Origin: Paraburkholderia domus
GTDB taxonomy: Bacteria > Pseudomonadota > Gammaproteobacteria > Burkholderiales > Burkholderiaceae
NCBI RefSeq assembly: GCF_905220705.1
Contig: NZ_CAJNAT010000031.1
Span: 1-64,000 of the forward strand
Direction of reading: 5' to 3'
DNA length: 64,000 bases
The notes below the pieces were generated by a model. It saw only the letters and a list, made by a program, of their open reading frames with translations. It ran no database searches and was not told the origin of the DNA. A program made the position numbers and the translations under genes. Below, piece after piece: positions 17,502 to 26,491 of the stretch. Position 1 is the stretch's first letter. Every line of letters starts with the position of its first letter.

Positions 17502-19988
17502 ATGCGCTATTCGGTTGAAATAAAAAAATTCCTCTACAGCCAGTACTTCTATGGCGGCCTGCGCATCGCAGTCGGCGTGTCGTTACCTGCCATATTGTGT
17601 CTGATCGTGTTTCACGATCGCGAACTCGGCTTCACGATCGCGACCGGCGCACTCGGCGCATGTGTGGTCGATATGCCGGGCCCGCTCAAGTACAAGCACA
17701 ACGAGATGCTGGCATGTACGGTGATCGGCTTTCTGTCCGCGCTCGCCACAGGTCTCGCCACTGTCAACTCGGTGGCGCTGTGGTGCACGGTCGTGCCGCT
17801 CACGTTCGTGCTCTCATTGATCGTCGTGTATGGCAATCGCTGGCCGCAGATCAGCTTCGCCACGCTGTTCATGATGATCATGACGCTGGAAGAGCATTTC
17901 ACGCCGATGCAGGCGCTCGTCAATGCGTCGTGGATTCTGGTGGGCGGTCTCTGGTACACGTACTGGTCGACCTTCGTGAGCCGCTGGATGATGCATCGCA
18001 TCGAACAGCAGGCGCTCGCCGAAAGCGTGTTCGCGTGCGCGGACTATCTGCTCGCGCGCGCCGCCTTCTACGATCTCAATAACGATCTCGACGAGTGCTA
18101 TCGCAATCTGGTCGACAAACAGATCGCGGCAGTCGATCGTCAGGATGCCGCGCGCGACATCGTGCTGCGCAATCTGCCGAAGCTGAAAACCGGGCGGCTC
18201 GAACCGCGCCGGGCGATGCTGTTCAATCTGTTCATCAACACCGTCGATCTGCACGAACTGTTTGTCGGCGCGCATGTCGATTACTCGCTAGTCCGGAGCA
18301 CGTTCGGCGGCTCCGACCTGCTGGTGTTCTACCGCGATCTGATTCGCAAATCCGCAGCCGATCTCGAAGAGATTGGACTCGCGGTGCTGCAAAACCAGCC
18401 GCCGCGTACGCGTGTGAATGTGAAAGCCGAATTGCGCGCCATCGAATTCGAGATCGAACTGATGCGCAAGCAGGACCTGCCTGCCAGGAACCCTGAGGCT
18501 TATTCGGCGATATTGTCCACCTTCCGGCGTATCTGGAGCGCCACGCGCCTGATCGACAAGATGCACAAGAGCCTGTCAAGTGATCCGAGCGAAACCGAGA
18601 CTGAACTGCGCCTCGACAAGGCACTCTCCCGCTTCGTATCGAGCCGCCGCGTGCCGTTCGGGTCGATCTTCTCGAATCTGACCATGGCCTCGCCGAGCTT
18701 CCGCCATGCGCTGCGCGTGACGATCGCGGTCGCCGTCGGTTTCTGGCTCGGCCGCCTGCTGCCGCTCACCAACGCATACTGGATCGTGATGACCACCGTC
18801 ATCATTCTGAAGCCTGGCTATTCGCTGACCAAGCAGCGCAACGGGCAGCGGATCGTCGGTACATTGATCGGCTGTGCGGCGAGCATCGCGCTGATGATCT
18901 TCGTCAAGGAACCGCACATCCTGCTGGTCGTGATGTTCGCGTCGATGGTGATGAGCTACAGCCTGTTGCTGTTCAATTACACGGCAAGCGTGGTGTTCAC
19001 GTCCTCGTATGTGCTGCTCATGTTCCATCTGCTCGCGCCGGGCAGCATGCGCATCATCGGCGAACGCGCGATCGATACCGTGGTGGGCTGCGCGATCGCC
19101 ATCGCGGCGAGCCACCTGTTCCCCTACTGGGAATACCGGTTGATGGGCAAGCTCGTCAACAACATGATCAATGCGACGCGCCAGTATCTGGAAGCAAGTT
19201 GGTGGTGGAGCGGCAAGCCCGCCGCCGCAGTTGTCGCTACGGTGACCGAGGCCGGCGCGTTTGCGCCCGCCGCGGCGATGGCGGATCCGGCCATCGAATT
19301 CGGCAACTCGACGCTCGCGGTGGCAGACGCCGGAGCGAATGCGAGCGGCAACGCCGCTCCAAAAGCCGGCGCAAGCGCGGGTGCGGCCTCTGGTGCAAAC
19401 GCTGGTGCAGGCAGCGCCGGCGCCACCACGGCCGGCAGCGCGAGCGCCAAGCCGGTCAGCGGTGCGTCCCCTGCCGCCGTAGCCGCTGCAACCGCGCTCG
19501 ATCGCGATTATCGCTACCGGCTCGCGCGCAAGAACGTCCACGTCGCGTTTGCCAATCTGGGCCAGGCATTCCAGCGCATGATGCTCGAGCCGAAGTCCGC
19601 GCAGAAGTTCGTGCCCGAATTGAATGACCTGCTGGTCCGCAGCCACGTGCTCGCCTCACAGATCACAGCAGCCGCGCCGTTGCTGCGCACCTCCGCACAG
19701 CAGGTCGACGGCGTCTCGCTGCAGCCGTTGCAACGCGCCCTGAGCGTCGTCCGCGACAACCTGACCGAAGCCGAAGCCGGCCGCGCGCCGCCCGCCGATC
19801 AGGGCGAGCAGATCAAACTCATGTCGCGTGAGTTGGATGCGATGGTGGTCGAGACGGAGAAATCGCAGGACTACTCGGCAGACGCCGTCCACGACATGAA
19901 ATTGCTCGCCCATCAGAGTAAGCAGATGCTGGCGGCCTCGGCGCAGATTCGCAAGGATGCGAGCGTCATTCGCCTGCCGGACGAGTGA
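17502..19988 (+). CDS. FUSC-family inner-membrane transporter
   Basis: 828-residue membrane protein of the FUSC/YccS/aromatic-acid-exporter family, probably an efflux component for organic acids. Two hydrophobic bundles of about six segments each (about residues 10-165 and 395-550) flank soluble helical domains, the usual duplicated layout. The FUSC signature in the second bundle includes AYWIVMTTVIILKPGYSLTKQR followed by QRIVGTLIGC. Residues about 581-666 are a low-complexity Ala/Gly/Ser linker, probably a lineage-specific insert. The start is placed at MRYSVEIKKFL (17502); an ATG 18 bases upstream is the alternative. No adaptor protein is adjacent. Confidence 0.88.
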   Translation: MRYSVEIKKFLYSQYFYGGLRIAVGVSLPAILCLIVFHDRELGFTIATGALGACVVDMPGPLKYKHNEMLACTVIGFLSALATGLATVNSVALWCTVVPLTFVLSLIVVYGNRWPQISFATLFMMIMTLEEHFTPMQALVNASWILVGGLWYTYWSTFVSRWMMHRIEQQALAESVFACADYLLARAAFYDLNNDLDECYRNLVDKQIAAVDRQDAARDIVLRNLPKLKTGRLEPRRAMLFNLFINTVDLHELFVGAHVDYSLVRSTFGGSDLLVFYRDLIRKSAADLEEIGLAVLQNQPPRTRVNVKAELRAIEFEIELMRKQDLPARNPEAYSAILSTFRRIWSATRLIDKMHKSLSSDPSETETELRLDKALSRFVSSRRVPFGSIFSNLTMASPSFRHALRVTIAVAVGFWLGRLLPLTNAYWIVMTTVIILKPGYSLTKQRNGQRIVGTLIGCAASIALMIFVKEPHILLVVMFASMVMSYSLLLFNYTASVVFTSSYVLLMFHLLAPGSMRIIGERAIDTVVGCAIAIAASHLFPYWEYRLMGKLVNNMINATRQYLEASWWWSGKPAAAVVATVTEAGAFAPAAAMADPAIEFGNSTLAVADAGANASGNAAPKAGASAGAASGANAGAGSAGATTAGSASAKPVSGASPAAVAAATALDRDYRYRLARKNVHVAFANLGQAFQRMMLEPKSAQKFVPELNDLLVRSHVLASQITAAAPLLRTSAQQVDGVSLQPLQRALSVVRDNLTEAEAGRAPPADQGEQIKLMSRELDAMVVETEKSQDYSADAVHDMKLLAHQSKQMLAASAQIRKDASVIRLPDE

Positions 19989-20003
19989 AACGATCGCGTC
20001 GTC

Positions 20004-20213
20004 TTATTCCGCGGCGCCGCTTGCGGGCTTCGCTGCGGTAGCCGCAGCCGCCGCGTCAGAAGAAATCGTCTGCGCCGGCGCATTCTGGCGGTCGAATTCG
20101 CGCTTTTCCGTGATGGCGTTATAGAAGAGCGTGGCGATCACCAGCAGTACCGCGACCACGATAAAAACAGCAATGCCAAAGGTCGGGTTCTTCTTGCGCG
20201 GCGGTTTGTTCAT
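20004..20213 (-). CDS. Small single-span membrane protein
   Basis: 69-residue protein with a basic N-terminus (MNKPPRKKN), one long hydrophobic helix (about residues 12-31, FGIAVFIVVAVLLVIATLFY) and a polar tail rich in Ala. This suggests an N-in single-pass inner-membrane protein with its tail in the periplasm. It ends 15 bases from the FUSC stop, tail to tail. Function unknown. Confidence 0.7.
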   Translation of the reverse strand: MNKPPRKKNPTFGIAVFIVVAVLLVIATLFYNAITEKREFDRQNAPAQTISSDAAAAATAAKPASGAAE

Positions 20214-20299
20214 GAGGCGGGCTCGGTTCGCGAGACAATCGCGGATAGTGTCTGGGAAGGCGGCATTCTACGCCCACTGAGCTTGCACACGCCTTGCAA

Positions 20300-20788
20300 T
20301 CAGCGCCGCTCCACCACCGCCGAAGGCCGCACCGGCAGCGCCGTCGAATACTTGATCTGCTCCATGGCGAAACTCGAACTCACGTCATACAGCGGCACGG
20401 CGGCGATCAACAGCTTGTAGACGCGATCGTAATCGTCGATATCGGACACCACCACGCGCAGGAGGTAATCCGTCTCGCCGCTCATGCGGTACACCTCCAC
20501 CACCTCTGGAATCTCCTGCACCGCGCGCGTAAAGGTCTGCGCCCAGGCCTCGGTGTGCTGATTCGTGCGCACCGCGACGAACACGGTCGTGCCCACGCCG
20601 AGCTTGCGCGCATCGCACAGCGCCACCTGGGCGCGAATGACGCCGGTCTCTTTCAAACGCTGCAGCCGCTTCCAGCAAGGCGTTTGCGACAGATTCACGC
20701 GTTGCGCCAACTCGGCAATCGGCATGGTTGCGTCTTCCTGCAACAGCTCAAGCAGCTTCCGATCGATGATATCCATTCCCATCGTCAC
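20300..20788 (-). CDS. Lrp/AsnC-family transcriptional regulator
   Basis: 162-residue DNA-binding regulator. The N-terminal winged helix-turn-helix (about residues 5-60: DIIDRKLLELLQEDATMPIAELAQRVNLSQTPCWKRLQRL) is typical of Lrp/AsnC. The C-terminal RAM (ligand-binding) domain follows, with VVEVYRMSGETDYLLRVVVSDIDDYDRVY. Lrp proteins form octamers and respond to amino acids. It is divergent from the cysteine-dioxygenase-like gene at 20921, so it probably controls that gene and itself. The first methionine is not certain (Met1, Met3 and Met5 are possible). Confidence 0.94.
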   Translation of the reverse strand: MTMGMDIIDRKLLELLQEDATMPIAELAQRVNLSQTPCWKRLQRLKETGVIRAQVALCDARKLGVGTTVFVAVRTNQHTEAWAQTFTRAVQEIPEVVEVYRMSGETDYLLRVVVSDIDDYDRVYKLLIAAVPLYDVSSSFAMEQIKYSTALPVRPSAVVERR

Positions 20789-20920
20789 ACCCTTATAGGA
20801 AATTATTCTACTTTTAAGACCCTAAGGGGAATTATATGGAAACTCTTTCTCCAGGCAAACGGGTATAAATATGTCTATCCAAAAATAGCCGATAAGCAGC
20901 CATGCAGCTGCACAGCGATC

Positions 20921-21565
20921 ATGAGCCAAGACCTTCGTTCAACACCCGTAGCCCGTTCCTCCGCCCACGCCACGCAGTTTGCCGGGGCGCATGAAACCCT
21001 CGCGCGCATGCACCACAGCGCGCCGCTGGCGCACCTGTGCGATGCGCTCGACGCGATGTTCGAAGCCTGTGCAAAATTCCCCGAACCGTCGGACTCGACC
21101 TTCTTCGCGCGCAGCATGCGCGTCGCACTGGCCGAAGCCGCGGCGAATCCCGAGTTACTCACATCGGCGCAACGCGAAGGCTCCACCGAAAAATACCGGC
21201 GCCATCTGCTGGCCGCCGATCCGCACGGCCGCTATGCAGTCGCCGCGCTGGTGTGGCTGCCGCAACAGGCAAGCCCGGTGCATGCGCACCACACATGGTG
21301 CGGCTATGCGGTGATCGAAGGTACGCTGAGCGAAACCGTTTTTGAATGGAATGGCGCACAGCACTGCGCGAGCGCCACCCGTACACAGGCGCGCAATCCC
21401 GGAGCCGTGTCGTTCGTGCGCGGCGGCAGAGGCGGCATTCATCGGCTGGGCAATTGCAGTGACGCGCCCGCCGTCTCGCTGCATATCTATGGTGTCGCGG
21501 GCGCGCAGATCGCCACGCATGTCAACGACATCGTGCGCGCGACCGAGGCACCGGCGCTCGTCTGA
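20921..21565 (+). CDS. Cysteine-dioxygenase-like cupin protein
   Basis: 214-residue protein of the thiol (cysteine) dioxygenase cupin family, which oxidises a thiol such as cysteine or 3-mercaptopropionate to a sulfinate using iron and oxygen. The metal motif appears as PVHAHHTWCGYAVIEGTLSE (about residues 110-130), and a later strand GGIHRLGN supplies the third histidine; HIYGVAG near the end is also typical. The start ATG at 20921 is chosen because family similarity starts just after it; the open frame extends far upstream, antisense to the Lrp gene, without coding character. Substrate cannot be told from sequence. Confidence 0.85.
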   Translation: MSQDLRSTPVARSSAHATQFAGAHETLARMHHSAPLAHLCDALDAMFEACAKFPEPSDSTFFARSMRVALAEAAANPELLTSAQREGSTEKYRRHLLAADPHGRYAVAALVWLPQQASPVHAHHTWCGYAVIEGTLSETVFEWNGAQHCASATRTQARNPGAVSFVRGGRGGIHRLGNCSDAPAVSLHIYGVAGAQIATHVNDIVRATEAPALV

Positions 21566-21594
21566 ACCCTGCTCACCACGCATGTAGCGCGTAG

Positions 21595-24189
21595 TCAGCT
21601 TTTGCCGCTTGCCTCGCCTGCCGTCGGAATCTGCGGTGGAATCGGCGCGGTCTGCCCGGTTGGCGGCGGCGCCGGACGCGGTTCGTGCGATACATCGCGC
21701 GCCATCGCCACAGCAGCGTGCGCCGCTCGCGTCGAAGCCCCCGTCTCAGCCTGCGCGTGCCCATGCCCATGCGGACCGAGCTCGGGCAGCTCATCGTTCG
21801 GCAAAGGCTGCCCTTCGCTATCCTTCGACGACGTGTACACACGCATCTGCGGCACCGGAATCTCGATGCCGGCTTCGTCCATCTTGCGTTTAAGCCTCAA
21901 ATTGAAAGCGCGCGCCACGCTCCATTGCTGCAACGGCCGCGTCTTGATCTGTCCTTTCACGACCATCCAGTTCGGATCAAAACGGTCGAGCCCCCACACC
22001 TCGATCGGGCCCAGCATTTCGCGCCGGTAGCGGAAGTCGGCCATCAGATCAGCACCGACTTCCCGAATCAGATGCGTGATCTGATCGACATCGGTCGAAA
22101 ACGACATCCGCACTTCGAACACTGCATAAGCGAAGTCGCGCGACAGGTTCTTGACGATCTTGATCTGCGAGAACGGAATCGCGTGAATCGCGCCTTGCCC
22201 ATCGCGCAAGCGGACGGTGCGGATCGATAGATGCTCGACGGTGCCCGCGTGACCACCGTCCACGTCGATCCAGTCGCCGACCGAAATCGTATCCTCGATG
22301 ATGATGAACAGGCCGGTGATCAGGTCGGTCACGAGCGACTGCGCGCCGAACCCGATCGCGAGGCCGATTACACCGGCGCCGGCCAGCAGCGGCGTCACAT
22401 TGATGCCCAGGTTCGCCGCGGTGACGATGCCGGCAATCGTCATGATCGATACCAGCAGCACATTGCGCAACAACGGCAGCATCGTGCGCGCCCGCGTGCT
22501 CGGATTACGCGACTTGGTGCGCGGACCGCCTGGATTGAGGGCTTCTGTGATCGCGGTGTCGACCAGAATCCACAGCAGCCATGAAATAAACACCGTCGCG
22601 ATGATCGCGGTCACCGCGTGCGCTATCCCGCGCGCCGCCACGTTTTCCTCGACCACTTCCGCGAGCGACACCCCCCACAAACGCGCCGCCAGTTCAAAGA
22701 AGAACAGCCAGATGAACAGCGTCAGCAGCGTGCCGCAAAAGCGCAGCAAGCGCGACAGATAAGGCGAGCGGCGCCGCGCGCGCGGGCTGCGCGGGCGCGT
22801 CATGCGCAGCACCACCGCGGACAGGAAAAATGCGAGCACCAGCAACAGCGCGGTCACCACCGAAATCTGCAGCACGTTCTCGCTGGAGCCTGAACCGCCG
22901 AGCGTGGCGACCACTGACGCAGTGGCAAGCACAAGCACCGGCACGTGCCAGAGCGAGGCGAGCACGTCGAACGCATCGGTCGCGGCCCTATGATCGCTGC
23001 GCTGTTCGTAAGGCCGGTTGCGAATCAGATGCGCGATCGGCCGACGGAACGCCAGCGCGAAATAGCCGGTGAGCACGGCGGCCGTCATGTTGGCGGCCGT
23101 CGAAATCAGCGCGGCGAGATTCGATCCGAGCTGATGCTCGACGTCGTAGTTGACTGCCGCATCGCCGAGCGCCGCGCATATGCCCACGACGAACAGCACG
23201 CGCCGCGCGTGCTCGATCAGCAGACGCACCGCAACCCGCCGATGCCCCGAGCCGAACAGCGAAAACATGATCAGACAGATCGCCGAAAATACCGCTCCCG
23301 CGACGATTGCATAGGCGACCACCATGCCGAGCGTACGGCCGAGCGCATCGGGCATCGCGCGCACGAACAGCAATGCAGCGAGAAAGGCCACGATCCACGG
23401 CCCGACGCGGCGCAGCGCAAAGATCAGCAACTCGCGCGTGGTGGGATTCGGGTTGAGCCCCAGAAGAATACCGAAGCGCCGGTATAGCCGGTGTTGCAGG
23501 TAGATCAGCGCCCCAGCGCAAGCGCCCCAGCCGGCCAGCATGGCAATCATCGAAAAGACGACGCGGCCGAAGCTCTCGTGCCCCTGGCCAGAAATGATCG
23601 TATAAAGCTCGTTGCCGGCCGCGTTGAAGCGTCCGCCCCAATAGCGCACCGGCGTACGGCCCTGATGCACATCGGATTCGAACGAAGCGATGCCCGACGC
23701 GATCGCGCCGAGCAAGCCGGGACTCGGTTGCGCGGGCGCGGCCGGCGCGACGTTTTGCGAGACCTCGCGCAGCTTTTTGAGCTGGGCGACGAGCGCGGTG
23801 CGCTGCCGGTCGTTGTCGAGCGTGGCGATCACGCTGTCGAGCGAGCGCGCCAGTTCCGCCTGACTCGCGGGCGACGGCGCGGAGGCCGCTTCCGCAGCCG
23901 AAGCGCCCGAAGCGGCAGACGCAGGCGTTGCCGTCGCACTGTTGATCAGGCTCTGCAGTGCCGGGATGACCGGCGTGGTGGCGCCGGCAGCCAGAGCACT
24001 CGCGGGCATCCATCCGATACCGAGGATCAGGGCGAGCCAGACCGTGGCCGTCCACGCACTGAGCCACGCCGCGATGTGGGCGCGACATTCGATGTGACCG
24101 AAAGAAAAATGAAAGGCGGCGCGAGTCGCCGGTTGCCCGCCGTTAGACGGCGCGGCCCCGGACTCACGCCGCAATGGGCATGACTGCAT
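21595..24189 (-). CDS. Large MscS-family mechanosensitive channel (YbiO-like)
   Basis: 864-residue inner-membrane channel expected to release solutes on hypo-osmotic shock. An N-terminal hydrophobic segment or signal ends at ASALA (about residue 67), followed by an Ala-rich periplasmic coiled region (about 85-150) and roughly ten membrane helices. The MscS core is at about residues 590-740, with AGVIGLAIGFGAQSLVTDLI (pore helix TM3), then FIIIEDTISVGDWIDVDG and the beta domain GTVEHLSIRTVRLRDGQGAI. The tail is polar and Pro-rich. Length and layout fit the YbiO/YnaI group of large channels. It faces the cupin gene tail to tail. Confidence 0.92.
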   Translation of the reverse strand: MQSCPLRRESGAAPSNGGQPATRAAFHFSFGHIECRAHIAAWLSAWTATVWLALILGIGWMPASALAAGATTPVIPALQSLINSATATPASAASGASAAEAASAPSPASQAELARSLDSVIATLDNDRQRTALVAQLKKLREVSQNVAPAAPAQPSPGLLGAIASGIASFESDVHQGRTPVRYWGGRFNAAGNELYTIISGQGHESFGRVVFSMIAMLAGWGACAGALIYLQHRLYRRFGILLGLNPNPTTRELLIFALRRVGPWIVAFLAALLFVRAMPDALGRTLGMVVAYAIVAGAVFSAICLIMFSLFGSGHRRVAVRLLIEHARRVLFVVGICAALGDAAVNYDVEHQLGSNLAALISTAANMTAAVLTGYFALAFRRPIAHLIRNRPYEQRSDHRAATDAFDVLASLWHVPVLVLATASVVATLGGSGSSENVLQISVVTALLLVLAFFLSAVVLRMTRPRSPRARRRSPYLSRLLRFCGTLLTLFIWLFFFELAARLWGVSLAEVVEENVAARGIAHAVTAIIATVFISWLLWILVDTAITEALNPGGPRTKSRNPSTRARTMLPLLRNVLLVSIMTIAGIVTAANLGINVTPLLAGAGVIGLAIGFGAQSLVTDLITGLFIIIEDTISVGDWIDVDGGHAGTVEHLSIRTVRLRDGQGAIHAIPFSQIKIVKNLSRDFAYAVFEVRMSFSTDVDQITHLIREVGADLMADFRYRREMLGPIEVWGLDRFDPNWMVVKGQIKTRPLQQWSVARAFNLRLKRKMDEAGIEIPVPQMRVYTSSKDSEGQPLPNDELPELGPHGHGHAQAETGASTRAAHAAVAMARDVSHEPRPAPPPTGQTAPIPPQIPTAGEASGKS

Positions 24190-24380
24190 GGCGATCCGTA
24201 AGAAAACGGGAGACGCCAGTTTAGCCGCAGTTTCACCGCCGGCGACCGAACATGCGTAACCGATTGTTAGGACGCTTGCGCAAATTCGAGGATTGGCGGG
24301 CCTCCCTCCTCTCCCGAGCGGCCACTACGACGCCTGCAACGGGCCAGGCGAGGCACAAGCCGCGCACGGTCCGGTAAGGC

Positions 24381-25028
24381 TCAATAAGCCACTGTCGCGA
24401 TCTGACGGACGAAACGGCCCTGCTCCAATTCGTCGACGAAGGCGATCGCATAGTCTTCCGCGGAAATGCGGCTATTGCCCTCTGCGTCAGCCAGCAGCGT
24501 GTTCGCGCCCGTGCGGAACTTGCCGGTGCGCTCGCCCGGGGCAATCAGCGCGGCCGGCGCGAAGAAAGTCCAGTCGAGATCGGTGATACCACGGTAGTAA
24601 TCGAATGCGTCGCGGTGAGCCAGTGCGATCGCTTTGTAGGCGTCCGGGAAACCGTCGGTGTCGACCAGTTGCTTGCCCGGCGCCACTTCGAGCGAACCCG
24701 CGCCGCCCACCACCACGAGGCGCTTGACGCCCGCTGCGCGTACGCCTTCGACGAGCGCATGGGTCGCCGTGGTCAGCGCCGCGAGATTGCCGTGCGGCGG
24801 GGCATAGGCGCTCGCCACCACATCGTGACCGCGCACTGCGGCGCCGACGCTCGCAGCGTCGAGCAGATCGGCTTGCTCGGCTTGGAGATTCGCCACATCC
24901 GCCGGCACGCGCGCCGGATTGCGCGCCAGCGCCGTCACCTGATGCCCGCGACGGGCCGCTTCCAAGGCGATCCGCGAACCAATCGTGCCGGTGGCGCCGA
25001 ACAATGCGATTTTCAACTGTTTGCTCAT
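24381..25028 (-). CDS. NAD(P)-binding atypical SDR (YwnB/NmrA-like)
   Basis: 215-residue Rossmann-fold protein. The N-terminus IALFGATGTIGSRIALEAARRG is the GxxGxxG nucleotide-binding motif of the atypical short-chain dehydrogenases (NmrA/YwnB type); the catalytic YxxxK of classical SDRs is not evident. It may be a redox sensor or a flavin or quinone reductase. A 19-base dyad lies 26 bases upstream of its ATG and recurs at the same distance before the Rrf2 gene at 25629, so the two are very likely co-regulated. The pairing of an Rrf2 regulator with this type of SDR matches the Bacillus ywnA-ywnB pair. Confidence 0.9.
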   Translation of the reverse strand: MSKQLKIALFGATGTIGSRIALEAARRGHQVTALARNPARVPADVANLQAEQADLLDAASVGAAVRGHDVVASAYAPPHGNLAALTTATHALVEGVRAAGVKRLVVVGGAGSLEVAPGKQLVDTDGFPDAYKAIALAHRDAFDYYRGITDLDWTFFAPAALIAPGERTGKFRTGANTLLADAEGNSRISAEDYAIAFVDELEQGRFVRQIATVAY

Positions 25029-25054
25029 TTCGATACTCCTGTGATTAGCCTATA

Positions 25055-25073
25055 TGTAACTATATTGATTACA
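25055..25073. promoter_or_regulatory. Predicted Rrf2 operator upstream of the SDR gene
   Basis: TGTAACTATATTGATTACA: inverted arms TGTAA and TTACA within an AT-rich patch, 26 bases from the SDR start. It matches the site before the Rrf2 gene at 17 of 19 positions. Confidence 0.8.
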
Positions 25074-25173
25074 TATAACGCGGAAAAAAGAGGGGCGTGA
25101 GCCCCCGTTCGTTCTCAGGTACGCGCGTCTCGACTACACCACACGCGCCCTCCGATGCTACTTCATTGCCATG

Positions 25174-25629
25174 TCACCCATGCGGACGCCGCTTGCGTTC
25201 ACGCGCCCGTTCGGCGCGCACCAGGTCGGAAGTAGCATCAGCCAGCGTGCGTGCGCCGAGCGATGCCTCCATGGCCTGCTGCGCTTCGTCAATGATGCCG
25301 CGCAGCACGACCTGGATATTCCGCCCCACCATGCATGCAGGATTTGGCTCCTCGCGATGCATGGCGAACAATTGCGCGTCGTCCACCGCACGATACACCT
25401 CAAGCAAGGTGATGTCGTCAGGCGGCCGGGCGAGCAGCGCGCCGCCGCCCGCGCCAAGTTGCGAGGTCGTGAGACCCGCCTCGGCCAGCATGGTCAACAG
25501 ACGCCGGATCAACGCAGGATTCGTATTCACACTGCCCGCGATCATCTCCGACGAAAGCGGCGCGCCTTCCTGCAACGACAGCAGCGCGAGCACATGCACC
25601 GCAAACGCAAACCGGCTACTTGTATTCAC
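25174..25629 (-). CDS. Rrf2-family transcriptional regulator
   Basis: 151-residue regulator with an Rrf2 winged helix (SSRFAFAVHVLALLSLQEG, then SSEMIAGSVNTNPALIRRLLTMLAEAGLTTSQLGAGGG). It has one cysteine (NPACMVG, about residue 98) rather than the three-cysteine Fe-S cluster of IscR or NsrR, so it resembles the YwnA-like, cluster-free subgroup that senses redox stress by a thiol. The GTG at 25629 is chosen as start because residues before it are not Rrf2-like and the operator then sits 26 bases upstream, exactly as for the SDR gene. Probably represses itself and the SDR. Confidence 0.9.
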   Translation of the reverse strand: MNTSSRFAFAVHVLALLSLQEGAPLSSEMIAGSVNTNPALIRRLLTMLAEAGLTTSQLGAGGGALLARPPDDITLLEVYRAVDDAQLFAMHREEPNPACMVGRNIQVVLRGIIDEAQQAMEASLGARTLADATSDLVRAERARERKRRPHG

Positions 25630-25655
25630 AGCAAACCCGCCCTGCCACGACAATG

Positions 25656-25674
25656 TGTAACTATAGTAATTACA
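25656..25674. promoter_or_regulatory. Predicted Rrf2 autoregulatory operator
   Basis: TGTAACTATAGTAATTACA, with inverted TGTAA and TTACA arms, 26 bases before the chosen GTG start. The near-identical site before the SDR gene supports both calls. Confidence 0.8.
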
Positions 25675-25716
25675 TTTAATCCGACTGTCAAACGACCGGA
25701 GGCGCAAGTCACCATC

Positions 25717-26190
25717 TCACTTGTCCATCTGCTTTTGCGCATCGCTGGAATCGCCCGGCGCAGACGAAGATGCCGACACGCTAGCCGACGACGCCGAACT
25801 TTGTGCCGACCATTCCTGCAGCTTGCGCCCCGCCGTCTCCAGGCTCTGGCCGGTCAACGCCGCCGCCTTGCCGAGTTGCGCATTCGTCGCGCTCGCCGCG
25901 CCTTGCAGGTGGGCTTCCGCGGTCGACGCCAGCGAGGCGGGATCGATCGTGATCGACGGCGCGGAGGCCGATTCGAGGTTCTGCTGCGCGGTGGCCTTGG
26001 TCGCATCGACCTGCTGGCCGACGTAGCTGGCTGCCTGGTCGAGCTTCTGACCGGCGGCTTGCGCGGCATCGTTGAGCTTGCCGGCGACCTGTGCCGACGC
26101 ATCGTTCTTCTGACAGGCCGCGAGCCCGCCGAACACGAGAGCGACAACAGCAACGCGACGCAACAGCGGCGAACGAATAGATAAAGTCAT
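25717..26190 (-). CDS. Ala/Ser-rich lipoprotein
   Basis: 157-residue exported lipoprotein. The signal peptide (MTLSIRSPLLRRVAVVALVFGGLAAC) ends in the lipobox LAAC, so cysteine 26 should be lipidated. The mature part is helical, rich in Ala, Gln and Ser (AQVAGKLNDAAQAAGQKLDQ and similar heptad-like stretches, resembling apolipophorin/colicin-like coiled helices), with a Ser-rich tail. The start at 26190 puts the signal at the N-terminus; a longer frame upstream is Cys/Arg-rich and rejected. Function unknown. Confidence 0.82.
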   Translation of the reverse strand: MTLSIRSPLLRRVAVVALVFGGLAACQKNDASAQVAGKLNDAAQAAGQKLDQAASYVGQQVDATKATAQQNLESASAPSITIDPASLASTAEAHLQGAASATNAQLGKAAALTGQSLETAGRKLQEWSAQSSASSASVSASSSAPGDSSDAQKQMDK

Positions 26191-26491
26191 ATTTAAGTGT
26201 GAGCCGCATCGAGCGGCTTCCGCATGCGAAAACGCGCCAATGATACGCCGTTGCGCCGCACGCTCCCCTGCCCGAGCATCTGGAAGCCCGCGCGCTCGAA
26301 GCGCCGGCGCGCGCAGGGGCTGACGTCGGCGCTTGGCGCAGTAGCCCCGCCCTGCTACGCCGCCGCGTCGCCTGCCTGCATCCTGCACCATTGATTACAC
26401 GCCATCGGTCCTCCTTCGCGGTTCTGTCAAACGCATTGGGGTAGACTGACGTCCCGCTCGATGTGTTCCGTTGATCAATTGGAGGCATGCG
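26191..26491. other. 301-base gap between divergent genes
   Basis: Must hold the promoters of the lipoprotein gene and the DJ-1/PfpI gene. GC-rich short inverted repeats (GCGCGCTCGAAGCGCCGGCGCGCGC near 26290) are visible; no gene or RNA recognised. Confidence 0.4.

Noticed and set aside
18576..19646. Long minus-strand frame (356 codons) opposite FUSC
   Set aside because: His/Arg-rich translation antisense to a clear membrane protein gene.
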